Shown one piece after another: positions 10,302-17,827 of a stretch of DNA of 64,000 nt (within the stretch, counting starts at the first letter, position 1; each line of letters starts with the position of its first letter). This DNA comes from Oceanimonas marisflavi (GTDB lineage: Bacteria > Pseudomonadota > Gammaproteobacteria > Enterobacterales > Aeromonadaceae): contig NZ_QAGM01000009.1 of NCBI RefSeq assembly GCF_003049725.1, forward strand, positions 1 to 64,000, given 5' to 3'. Both the position numbers and the translations under genes were made by a program. The notes below the pieces were generated by a model. It saw only the letters and a list, made by a program, of their open reading frames with translations. It was not told the origin of the DNA and made no database searches.

Positions 10302-11273
10302 TTACAGTTTGCGCAGTCCTTCCACCAGCTGATACAAGTCGGCGTCTTTCTCTTTCAGCTCGGTGTACATGGGCTCCACCGCCTGCTGGAAGGGGGCCTT
10401 GTCCACTTCGACAAACTCGACACCGGTTTTCTCGGCTGACTGACGCTCGGCCACTTCCGCTTCGGCCCAGATGGTTTTCATTTCCTGCATGGACTCGGCC
10501 GCAGCCTGGGTCAGGGCCTCACGCTCCATGTCGGACAGCTTGTTCCAGGAGGCGGTGGAGATCACCAGCACGTCCGGTACCATGGTGTGCTCGTCCAGGC
10601 TGAAGTACTTCACCACCTCGCTGTGGCGGTTCAGAGTCATGGACGGAATGTTGTTTTCCGCGGCATCCACCACGCCCTGCTGCAGGGCGGTATACAGCTC
10701 GCCAAAGGCCAGCGGGGTCGGGTTGCCACCCAGGTTCTTCACCATGGAGACAGCGGTGGGGCTGGGCTGAACCCGGACCTTCATGCCCTTCAGATCATCC
10801 GGGCTGGTGATCGGCTTGCTGGAATAAAAACTGCGGGCACCGGCATCATAGTAGGTCACGCCGATAAAGCCGTTATCGGCAGAAGAGTTGAGGATCTCCC
10901 GTCCGAGGTCACTTTCCAGCGCCCGGTAGTAATGATCGCGGTCGGTGAACAGGTAAGGCATGTTGAAGGCGCTGTAGGCCTTGGCAAAGGCTTCCAGCTC
11001 GGCCGCATTGGACTTGGCCATATCCAGGGCACCGTTCTGCACCAGTTCCAGCGACTCACGCTGGGAGCCGAGCTGGGCATTGGGGTAGATACGGATTTTC
11101 AGCTCACCGTCCGACAGCGCCTTGGCCCGCTTGGCCAGCAGCTTCATCGCCTGATGTACCGGCGTCGAGGTATCCTGATTATGACTGAGCTTGAGGGTGG
11201 TAGCCTGTACCCCGGCGCTGGCGGCCATGGTGCACCCGATAAGAGCTGCCAGAATTGATTTTTTTCCCATCAT
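10302..11273 (-). CDS. dctP: TRAP transporter substrate-binding protein, DctP family
   Basis: 323-aa periplasmic solute receptor with an N-terminal Sec signal peptide (charged MMGKK, hydrophobic core, cut near VQATT). The DctP-fold blocks are visible: LKLSHNQDTSTPVHQAM, NAQLGSQRESLELVQNGALDM, and the Arg-containing ligand region GMKVRVQPSPTAVSMVKNLGGNPTPL followed by AENNIPS. It would deliver a carboxylated sugar to the DctQ-DctM permease encoded divergently. The uxu genes on its 3' side make a hexuronate the best guess for the ligand. The two adjacent ATGs (11273, 11270) sit behind AGGAG; either could be used. It is transcribed away from dctQM, an unusual split for TRAP genes. Confidence 0.9.
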   Translation of the reverse strand: MMGKKSILAALIGCTMAASAGVQATTLKLSHNQDTSTPVHQAMKLLAKRAKALSDGELKIRIYPNAQLGSQRESLELVQNGALDMAKSNAAELEAFAKAYSAFNMPYLFTDRDHYYRALESDLGREILNSSADNGFIGVTYYDAGARSFYSSKPITSPDDLKGMKVRVQPSPTAVSMVKNLGGNPTPLAFGELYTALQQGVVDAAENNIPSMTLNRHSEVVKYFSLDEHTMVPDVLVISTASWNKLSDMEREALTQAAAESMQEMKTIWAEAEVAERQSAEKTGVEFVEVDKAPFQQAVEPMYTELKEKDADLYQLVEGLRKL

Positions 11274-11368
11274 GAACTTCTCCTGAAATTGAATATCGCC
11301 ACCTGGCTGGGCCGGCCTGTTCGCCAGCGGCCCTAAACATGGCCAACCAGAACGCCGATGTCAACCGT

Positions 11369-11385
11369 TTTTGGCTCAACCAAAA
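11369..11385. promoter_or_regulatory. Operator-like inverted repeat in the dctP/dctQ divergent region
   Basis: TTTTGG-CTCAA-CCAAAA is a perfect inverted repeat in the 278-bp region between the divergent dctP and dctQ starts. Its half-site resembles that of UxuR (TTGG/CCAA) but the spacing is one base longer, so the assignment is only a guess. Confidence 0.35.
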
Positions 11386-11551
11386 CTCAATTGAAACCCT
11401 AACCTGTCACACCAATACAGCCTTGATCTGGATCACCATTTTTACTTTCCTTTTACGTACAATCTGCAGCACAATACCGCTCCCAAGCGATCAACACCTG
11501 ATAAAGCTCAAAATACGTTCATTTTCACTGAGTCAATCAAAGGGCCATGAT

Positions 11552-12040
11552 ATGGAAAAACTCACAAAATTGGTCAACCAGACATTGTCATGGCTGATCA
11601 TTGCGATTTCGGCCACCCTGTTGCTGTGTGTGGTCTGGCAGGTAGTCAGCCGCTACATACTGGGTACCCCCAGTACGGTGACCGACGAGATGGCCCGTTT
11701 TCTGTTTATGTGGGTGGGACTGCTGGGGGCGGCCTATGCCACCGGGCAGAAGCGTCATCTGGCCATCGATCTGCTGACCATGCGTCTGCGCGGCCAACGC
11801 AAGCTGCTTTCCGAGCTGGTGGTGCTGCTGGCCATGGGCGGTTTTGCCGCTCTGGTGATGGTGTACGGGGGCATGAACCTGGTAAACAAGACGCTGTCGA
11901 CCGGGCAGATCTCGCCTTCCCTGGGGCTGCCGATGGGCTATGTCTATCTGTGCCTGCCGGTCAGTGGCCTGACCATCGTTTTTTACTGTGTCAGCGACGG
12001 ACTGAGCAAGGTCGGTCAGCTGATGATGGCAAAAGCCTGA
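11552..12040 (+). CDS. dctQ: TRAP transporter small permease, DctQ
   Basis: 162 aa with four predicted membrane helices (around residues 12-34, 48-66, 87-107 and 129-149). The DctQ signature region TVTDEMARFLFMWVGLLGAAYA and the following HLAIDLL are present. It pairs with DctM in the inner membrane to form the sodium-driven permease fed by DctP. I chose the ATG at 11552; the frame extends upstream to 11339 but those residues are not DctQ-like. No strong ribosome binding site is visible (GGGCCATGAT). dctM follows after 39 bp. Confidence 0.9.
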   Translation: MEKLTKLVNQTLSWLIIAISATLLLCVVWQVVSRYILGTPSTVTDEMARFLFMWVGLLGAAYATGQKRHLAIDLLTMRLRGQRKLLSELVVLLAMGGFAALVMVYGGMNLVNKTLSTGQISPSLGLPMGYVYLCLPVSGLTIVFYCVSDGLSKVGQLMMAKA

Positions 12041-12079
12041 TCAGCCATCCGGCTGCCCATTATTCACGAGGACTGTACT

Positions 12080-13381
12080 ATGGAATGGCACCTTATCCTG
12101 ACGCTGTTCGGATCCTTCTTTATCTTTCTGGCTCTGGGAATACCGGTTTCGTTTGCCATCGGTATTTCCAGCCTGCTGACCATTTTTCTCTCCCTGCCCT
12201 TTGATCCGGCCATTGCCGTGATCTCCCAGAAAATGGCCTCGGGCCTGGACAGCTTTACCCTGCTGGCCATCCCCTTTTTCATTCTCGCCGGCAACATCAT
12301 GAACTCCGGCGGTATCGCCATGCGGCTGATCAACCTGGCCAAGGTCATGGCCGGCCGTCTGCCCGGCTCCCTGTCTCACTGCAATGTGCTGGCCAACATG
12401 ATGTTCGGCTCCATTTCCGGCTCGGCAGTGGCCTCGGCGGCCGCCGTGGGCGGCACCATGGCGCCGTTGCAGCGCAAGGAAGGCTACAGTCCGGCCTACT
12501 CGGCGGCGGTGAATATTGCTTCCTGCCCCAGCGGCCTGCTGATCCCGCCGTCCAACACCCTGATCGTGTATTCCCTGGTGTCGGGCGGCACTTCCATCTC
12601 GGCGCTGTTCCTGGCCGGCTACCTGCCGGGCATTCTGATGGCGCTGGGCATCATGGTAGTGGCCGGCCTCATTGCCAAGCGCCGGGGCTACCCGGTGGAT
12701 CAGCGCTCCAGCTGGCGTGACGTGGTGCGCCTGACCTGGGATGCCCTGCCTTCCCTGGCGCTGATCTTCATTATCATGGGCGGCATCATCTCCGGTATAT
12801 TCACCGCCACCGAAGCCTCGGCCATCGCCGTGGTCTACACCCTGTTTCTGGCGGTGATCGTGTACCGGGAAGTGAAGGTCCGCGACTTGCCGAAAATCTT
12901 CCTCGACTCGGCCATCACCACCTCCATCGTGCTGTTGCTGATCGGCACCTCCATGGGCATGTCCTGGGCCATGGCCAACGCCGACATTCCCTACATGATC
13001 AGCGATGCGCTGCTGGCGGTGTCGGAAAACCCGCTGGTGCTGCTGCTGATCATCAACCTGATCCTGCTGCTGGTGGGCATCTTTATGGACATGACCCCGG
13101 CGGTGCTGATCTTCACCCCCATTTTCTGGCCCATCGCCATGGAAATGGGGCTGGATCCGGTGCACTTCGGCATCATGATGACCTTCAACCTCTGCATCGG
13201 CATCTGTACCCCGCCGGTGGGCAGCGCCCTGTTTATCGGCTGCTCGGTGGGGGATGTGTCCATCGACAAGGTGATCAAGCCCATGCTGCCCTTCTATGCG
13301 GTGCTGTTCCTGACGCTGTTGCTGGTGTCCTATGTGCCGGACATCAGTCTGTTCCTGCCCCGGCTGCTGCTGGGTTACTGA
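12080..13381 (+). CDS. dctM: TRAP transporter large permease, DctM
   Basis: 433-aa polytopic inner-membrane protein with about 12 hydrophobic segments. It shows DctM family blocks: LGIPVSFAIGISSL, AIPFFILAGNIMNSGGIA, GSISGSAVASAAAVGGTMAPLQRKEGYSPAYSAAVN, LIPPSNTLIVYS and the C-terminal HFGIMMTFNLCIGICTPPVG. It carries out sodium-coupled import of the ligand bound by DctP. The start is preceded by GAGGA about 10 bases upstream. A 10-bp hairpin follows the stop. Confidence 0.94.
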   Translation: MEWHLILTLFGSFFIFLALGIPVSFAIGISSLLTIFLSLPFDPAIAVISQKMASGLDSFTLLAIPFFILAGNIMNSGGIAMRLINLAKVMAGRLPGSLSHCNVLANMMFGSISGSAVASAAAVGGTMAPLQRKEGYSPAYSAAVNIASCPSGLLIPPSNTLIVYSLVSGGTSISALFLAGYLPGILMALGIMVVAGLIAKRRGYPVDQRSSWRDVVRLTWDALPSLALIFIIMGGIISGIFTATEASAIAVVYTLFLAVIVYREVKVRDLPKIFLDSAITTSIVLLLIGTSMGMSWAMANADIPYMISDALLAVSENPLVLLLIINLILLLVGIFMDMTPAVLIFTPIFWPIAMEMGLDPVHFGIMMTFNLCIGICTPPVGSALFIGCSVGDVSIDKVIKPMLPFYAVLFLTLLLVSYVPDISLFLPRLLLGY

Positions 13382-13387
13382 TACCCC

Positions 13388-13412
13388 GTGCCGGTGGCCC
13401 TGCCACCGGCAC
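13388..13412 (+). other. Hairpin after dctM
   Basis: A perfect 10-bp inverted repeat, GTGCCGGTGG / CCACCGGCAC with loop CCCTG, begins six bases after the dctM stop. No T-run follows, so it is more likely an mRNA 3'-stabilising structure than a terminator. Confidence 0.5.
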
Positions 13413-13487
13413 CCTGCTCCTTCCGGCGCTCCCTCCGCACCCTGACGCCAACCAACAACGTCACTCGGGACTGAAAAGGACGTGTCC

Positions 13488-14420
13488 ATGCTGGCCGTGA
13501 TGTCAATTACCGCCCCCATTTTTATGCTGATCGCCCTCGGCTATGGTGCCGTGCGCCTTCGTCTGGTGCCTGGTGAGGCCCTGCCGGGAATGGGTCGTTT
13601 TGTGCTCTTCTTTGCCATGCCGGCGCTGATTTTCCATACCCTCTCCGAGCTCAGCGTTCACGAGGTGATCGAGCCCGGCTACCTGCTGGCCTATGCCGGC
13701 GGCTCCCTGCTGTTGCTGGCACTGGGGCTGGGGCTGACCATCCGGATCATGAAAAAGAAAGCCGTGTTGGGGGCATTGCAGTCGATGGGCATGGTGGTCC
13801 CCAACAGCGCCTTTTTTGGTTATCCGGTGCTGCTGCAGGTATTCGGCGAGGCGCCGGCCCGCGCCTTTGCCCTGGCGCTGCTGGTGGAAAACCTGCTGAT
13901 CATTCCCCTAGCACTGGCGGTGCTGGAATTCAGTGCGCACCGGGAGCAGGGCGCCAGCCCGGGCAGGGTACTGCGTGCCCTGCCCGCCCGGATACTGAAA
14001 AACCCGCTGATCCTGGCCATCATGGCCGGTGCCCTTGCCTCGGCGATCGGGCTCACGCTGCCTGCACCTCTGGTAACCGGCCTGGAGCTGCTGGGCCGGG
14101 CTTCGGCGGCAGTGGCCCTGTTTGTGATTGGCGGCTCTCTGGTGGGCAGCACGCTGCGGGACAAGCTGAGCGACATGAGCCTGGTGATGCTGGGTAAGCT
14201 GGTGATGCACCCGCTGCTGGTGGCGCTGATGGTGTGGTGGCTGCCGCCGTTCGATCCGGATCTGCAACTGGCGGTGATCCTGATGGCCGCCATGCCGATG
14301 ATGAGCATGTATCCCATCATCGGCGAGCAGTACGGCCAGCGCCGCTTTGCCGCCGCTACCCTGCTGCTGACCACCTGCGCCGCCTTTGTCAGCCTGTCGG
14401 TGATTTTGCTGCTGCGCTGA
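13488..14420 (+). CDS. AEC (auxin efflux carrier) family transporter
   Basis: 310-aa membrane protein with about ten hydrophobic helices. Family features are the N-terminal ITAPIFMLIALGYGAVRLRLV, the central PNSAFFGYPVLLQVFG (the conserved N-x-GxxGxP-like stretch) and the C-terminal MAAMPMMSMYPIIGEQYGQ. AEC carriers in bacteria move organic acids and related anions; the substrate here is unknown. I prefer the ATG at 13488 (AAGGA seven bases upstream) over the in-frame GTG at 13482, which is too close to that site. It may ride on the dctQM transcript (106-bp gap) or be independent. It converges with fadE, 22 bp away. Confidence 0.85.
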   Translation: MLAVMSITAPIFMLIALGYGAVRLRLVPGEALPGMGRFVLFFAMPALIFHTLSELSVHEVIEPGYLLAYAGGSLLLLALGLGLTIRIMKKKAVLGALQSMGMVVPNSAFFGYPVLLQVFGEAPARAFALALLVENLLIIPLALAVLEFSAHREQGASPGRVLRALPARILKNPLILAIMAGALASAIGLTLPAPLVTGLELLGRASAAVALFVIGGSLVGSTLRDKLSDMSLVMLGKLVMHPLLVALMVWWLPPFDPDLQLAVILMAAMPMMSMYPIIGEQYGQRRFAAATLLLTTCAAFVSLSVILLLR

Positions 14421-14442
14421 ACAGCAGCGGCGGGCGCTGCGC

Positions 14443-16716
14443 TCAGGCGACCTCGGCCTTGGCGGCATTCGCCTGCCGCCGGCTCAGCACCCCGGGAGCG
14501 AAACTGTCCACCGCAATGGCGCGGCGGCGCAGCTCGTCGGCCTCCCTGAGCTGCTGCGCTTCGGTATCGGTGATCACCTTTGCCTGCCGCGCCTGCTCCA
14601 GCAGCGCCGTCAGCGCCGGCTTGCGCGGCAGCACACCGTCCTTTTGCGCCTTCATGATCTTTTTCTCCACGTCCGTCACCCGCACCATGGCCCTGAAGGC
14701 CGCCTCCACTTCGCCCAGCCCCGGCTCGTCTGCCGGCGGCAGATAACACAGGGCCGACAGCCGGTCACGCACCCCTCCCGGGGTCATCAGTTGTTTGCAA
14801 ATGGCGTGAACGTGCTTGTCTGCCGGCATGGGGTAACGGTTGCCCAGGGGAAAGATCAGCGCCTTCAGAGTAAAGGCCACCGCCCGGTTGGGAAAATTCT
14901 GCAGAAAACCGCTCAGGGCCTCGCCAATCATATGCAGGTTGCGGCTCACGGCATAATGTACGAAGGGCAGCTCCCCGGCGGAGCGGCCGTTGTCCTCAAA
15001 GTACTTGAGGGTGGCGCTGGCCAGATACAGGTGGCTGAGCACGTCTCCCAGCCGGGCCGACAGCATTTCCCTGCGCTTGAGATCCCCCCCCAGCATCAGC
15101 ATGGACACATCGGCGCACAGGGCCAGGGCCCGGCTCATGCGCCCGAGCTGGCGAAAGTAAACCGCGGTATCCCCGGATACCGGCGAGCCGTTGAAACGCG
15201 CGCCGGTCAGCCCCTGCCAGAGCGCCCCCAGGGCATTGCCGGCGGCAAAGCCGATATGCCCGAACAGCAGGCGGTCAAATGCCGCCAAGCCCGCCTCTTC
15301 GTCGGGATTGGCGGCGGCTTCCATTTCCTTCAGCACATAGGGGTGACAACGGGTGGCACCCTGACCAAAGATCATCAGGTTGCGGGTAAGAATATTGGCC
15401 CCTTCCACGGTAATGGCAATGGGCATGCCCATGTAGTTGTGGGCCAGGTAGTTTTTCGGCCCCATCTGAATGGCCTTGCCCGCATGCACATCCATGGCAT
15501 CGTTGATCACGGTGCGGGCCATTTCGGTCATATGGTATTTGGAGATGGCGGTGACGATGGCCGGGCTCTCGTTCATGTCCAGGGCCCGGGTGGTCAGCCG
15601 CCGGGTGGCCTCCAGCTGGTAGGTCAGGCCACCGATGCGGGCCAGGGCTTCCTGCACCCCTTCAAAACGGCCGATGGACAAACCGAACTGCCTGCGCACC
15701 ACGGCATAGGCACTGGTGCTGCGGGTGGCCAGGTGGCCGCTGGCAGTGCCCAGCGCCGGCAGTGAAATGCCCCTGCCCGCCGACAGGCACTCCACCAGCA
15801 TGCGCCAGCCACGACCGGCATACTCGGGGCCGCCGATGATCCAGTCGAGGGGAATAAACACATCCTTGCCCTGAGTGGTGCCGTTAAGAAACGCCAGCCC
15901 CATGGGCAGGTGCCGGTCTCCGGTTTCCACCCCCGGGTGGGAGGTGGGGATCAGGGCACAGGTGATGCCGAGCTCTTCGGTGTCGCCCAGCAGGCCGTCG
16001 GGATCAAACAGCTTGAACGCCAGTCCCAGCACGGTGGCTCTGGGAGCAAGGGTAATATAGCGTTTGTCCCAGTTCAGCCGCAGGCCCAGCACTTGCTCGC
16101 CGTCATGCTCACCCATGCATACCACGCCGCTGTCGGGAATGGAGCCGGCGTCGGAGCCCGCTTCGGGACCGGTCAGGGCAAAACAGGGAATTTCGGTGCC
16201 ATCGGCCAGCCCCGGCAGCCATCGCTGCTTCTGGGCCTCGGTGCCATAGTGCATCAAGAGCTCCCCCGGCCCCAGGGAGTTGGGCACCATCACGGTGACC
16301 GAGGCGCTGGTGCTGCGGCTGGCGATACGCGCCACTATGGTGGAGTTGGCAAAGGCAGAAAACTCAAGGCCGCCGTAAGACTCGGGGATAATAAGGGAAA
16401 AGAAGCCATGGCTGCGCAGATAATCCCACACCGGCTCGGGTAATTCTCTTTCTTCACTGACGATTTTATAATCGTCCAGCATGGCCAGCAGGGTTTCCAC
16501 CTCGTTATCAAGAAAGGCCTGCTCCCGCTTGCTCAGCGTGGCCGGGCCATAGGACAGCAACCTGGACCAGTCGGGCCGGCCGCTGAACAACTCGCCATCC
16601 CACCACACGGATCCGGCTTCCATGGCCTCACGCTCGGTTGCCGACAGCGGCGGCAATACCTTTTTGAAGGTGGCAAACGCCGGGCTGCTTATCCATTTCT
16701 TGCGTAAACTCATCAT
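14443..16716 (-). CDS. fadE: FadE-type acyl-CoA dehydrogenase
   Basis: 757-aa flavoprotein catalysing the first step of fatty-acid beta-oxidation, acyl-CoA to trans-2-enoyl-CoA. It matches E. coli FadE closely: MPPLS-like KVLPPLSATEREAMEAG, YGGLEFSAFANS, VPNSLGPGELLMHYGT, ALTGPEAGSDAGSIPD, GRGWRMLVECLSAGRGI and AITVEGANILTRNLMIFGQGA. E. coli FadE is 814 aa; this copy lacks the two N-terminal membrane helices and begins near the KKWISSPAF segment. A PsrA-like TetR gene lies just upstream on the same strand, a typical regulator for this function, but that gene is frameshifted. Confidence 0.93.
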   Translation of the reverse strand: MMSLRKKWISSPAFATFKKVLPPLSATEREAMEAGSVWWDGELFSGRPDWSRLLSYGPATLSKREQAFLDNEVETLLAMLDDYKIVSEERELPEPVWDYLRSHGFFSLIIPESYGGLEFSAFANSTIVARIASRSTSASVTVMVPNSLGPGELLMHYGTEAQKQRWLPGLADGTEIPCFALTGPEAGSDAGSIPDSGVVCMGEHDGEQVLGLRLNWDKRYITLAPRATVLGLAFKLFDPDGLLGDTEELGITCALIPTSHPGVETGDRHLPMGLAFLNGTTQGKDVFIPLDWIIGGPEYAGRGWRMLVECLSAGRGISLPALGTASGHLATRSTSAYAVVRRQFGLSIGRFEGVQEALARIGGLTYQLEATRRLTTRALDMNESPAIVTAISKYHMTEMARTVINDAMDVHAGKAIQMGPKNYLAHNYMGMPIAITVEGANILTRNLMIFGQGATRCHPYVLKEMEAAANPDEEAGLAAFDRLLFGHIGFAAGNALGALWQGLTGARFNGSPVSGDTAVYFRQLGRMSRALALCADVSMLMLGGDLKRREMLSARLGDVLSHLYLASATLKYFEDNGRSAGELPFVHYAVSRNLHMIGEALSGFLQNFPNRAVAFTLKALIFPLGNRYPMPADKHVHAICKQLMTPGGVRDRLSALCYLPPADEPGLGEVEAAFRAMVRVTDVEKKIMKAQKDGVLPRKPALTALLEQARQAKVITDTEAQQLREADELRRRAIAVDSFAPGVLSRRQANAAKAEVA

Positions 16717-16740
16717 GACCTCCTCAAGCGTCAGCTTGTG

Positions 16741-17369
16741 TCAATCGGTGCGGGCTTCCATGCCACTGGCCAGGTAGGGAATGACCCGGCGAACCAGGCC
16801 TTCCACGTCAATATCCTCATTGAAATCGTGCCTGGCGATGTCCCTGAGCGCCTCACTCGATGCCATGGTGAATACCACGGTACCCAGGGTAAAGTGCAGC
16901 CGCCAGAACAGTTCGGCGGACGACAAGGCCGGCGCCGCCCGCCGAATACACTGAGTGAAGTGCTCAACCACATCACCATAGTGATTGATGATAAACCAGC
17001 GCAAAAAGCCCTGATTGTCCATGTAGCCCCCCCCAGCAGCTGTAAAAAGATTTCCGGGCCGCGTCGGCGTACCCGGGTCAGTCCCATCAGGGGCGCCACA
17101 AAACATTCAAAGACCTGCTCCACCCGTATCTGAGACTGAGCCAGCAGCTGTATCAGGGCGTTATTCACTTCCGGCATAAACAGGCTGAGATAACGGTCCA
17201 TCACCGCCTTGATCAGATCCTTTCTCGAGCCAAAATGATAGTTGACCGAGGCCAGATTCACGCCGGCGGCACGGGTGATCAACCGCAGCGAGGTGCCGTT
17301 AAATCCCTTTTCGGCAAAGAGCTCTTCGGCAGTATCCAGTATGTTCTGCTTGGTATCCCTGCGGGCCAC
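16741..17369 (-). pseudogene. PsrA-like TetR-family regulator, frameshifted in a C8 tract
   Basis: The first ~112 residues give a standard TetR N-terminus (ILDTAEELFAEKGFNGTSLR, AAGVNLASVNYHFGSRKDLI), close to Pseudomonas PsrA, a fatty-acid-responsive regulator. At 17027-17034 a run of eight Cs (Gs in the gene) breaks the frame. The zero frame continues as unrelated sequence to 16731. The neighbouring frame resumes the family C-terminus (GYMDNQGFLRWFIINHYGD, SSAELFWRLHFTLGTVVF, IPYLASGMEAR) and stops at 16741. Restoring one G would rejoin the two with no gap relative to PsrA. The start is GTG at 17369. It may be a true mutation, a phase-variable tract, or a homopolymer sequencing error. Confidence 0.85.
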
Positions 17370-17386
17370 CGGCTACCCCACCTCTG

Positions 17387-17405
17387 TTTAAAACACTTGT
17401 TTAAA
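17387..17405. promoter_or_regulatory. Possible operator upstream of the TetR gene
   Basis: TTTAAAACACTTGTTTAAA starts 18 bases before the regulator's GTG. It contains two TGTTTAAAA repeats 13 bp apart and is an imperfect palindrome, the kind of site TetR proteins use for autoregulation. Confidence 0.4.
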
Positions 17406-17499
17406 ATCTATGTTTGGTCCCCTTGCCTGTCAAGGCGTCAGCAGGGTGAATATTTTTTGTTCATTTTTTTGCGAGAAGGGGAACCTTTTTACGGTGTAA

Positions 17500-17569
17500 C
17501 GTTCATACTTAATGCCACTGCAATTAAGCACTAAGTCTTGGCCCAGCGTTTTCGCTGGGCATTTTTTTT
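17500..17569 (+). ncRNA. Candidate small RNA or leader ending in a terminator before ybaM
   Basis: On the plus strand, hairpin CTTAAT / ATTAAG (17508-17513, 17523-17528) is followed by a strong terminator, GCCCAGCG-TTTT-CGCTGGGC (17541-17560) plus A and eight Ts. It has no upstream plus-strand gene to serve, since the TetR gene upstream runs the other way. So it either ends a short independent transcript or attenuates the ybaM message. I could not identify a clear promoter; CATACT at 17504-17509 is a possible -10. Confidence 0.4.
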
Positions 17570-17608
17570 AAGGTACACTGGCACCATCATTCACCAGCCA
17601 CTCTCACC

Positions 17609-17773
17609 ATGAGCCTTAACGACGCCCCCGCCCATATTCAGCTTGCCGTTGATCTGATTGAACTGCTGGAAGTCAACGAGGTTAAGCCCGAGCTGGCGCT
17701 GGCCGCTCTGGCCATCGTTACCCGTGACTTTGAACGCAAGCTGGACGAGCAAACATCGCATGGCAACGACTGA
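17609..17773 (+). CDS. ybaM: YbaM-family small protein (DUF2496)
   Basis: 54-aa soluble protein that aligns by eye with E. coli YbaM (53 aa) along its whole length: MSLNDAPAHIQLAVDLIELL, an Ala/Leu-rich helix ALAALAIV, then RDFERKLDEQ. The function of the family is not known to me. The acidic, helical sequence without membrane segments suggests a cytosolic protein. It is preceded by a plus-strand terminator hairpin and convergent with speA, sharing the terminator at 17794-17818. No clear Shine-Dalgarno site precedes the ATG. Confidence 0.85.
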   Translation: MSLNDAPAHIQLAVDLIELLEVNEVKPELALAALAIVTRDFERKLDEQTSHGND

Positions 17774-17793
17774 CGGCGCTGCCGCCCCCAATA

Positions 17794-17818
17794 AAAACGC
17801 CCCGTTGCGGGGCGTTTT
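17794..17818. terminator. Bidirectional terminator between ybaM and speA
   Basis: CGCCCCG / CGGGGCG stem flanked by AAAA and TTTT can terminate both convergent genes. Confidence 0.88.
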
Positions 17819-17827
17819 ACGTTTTAC

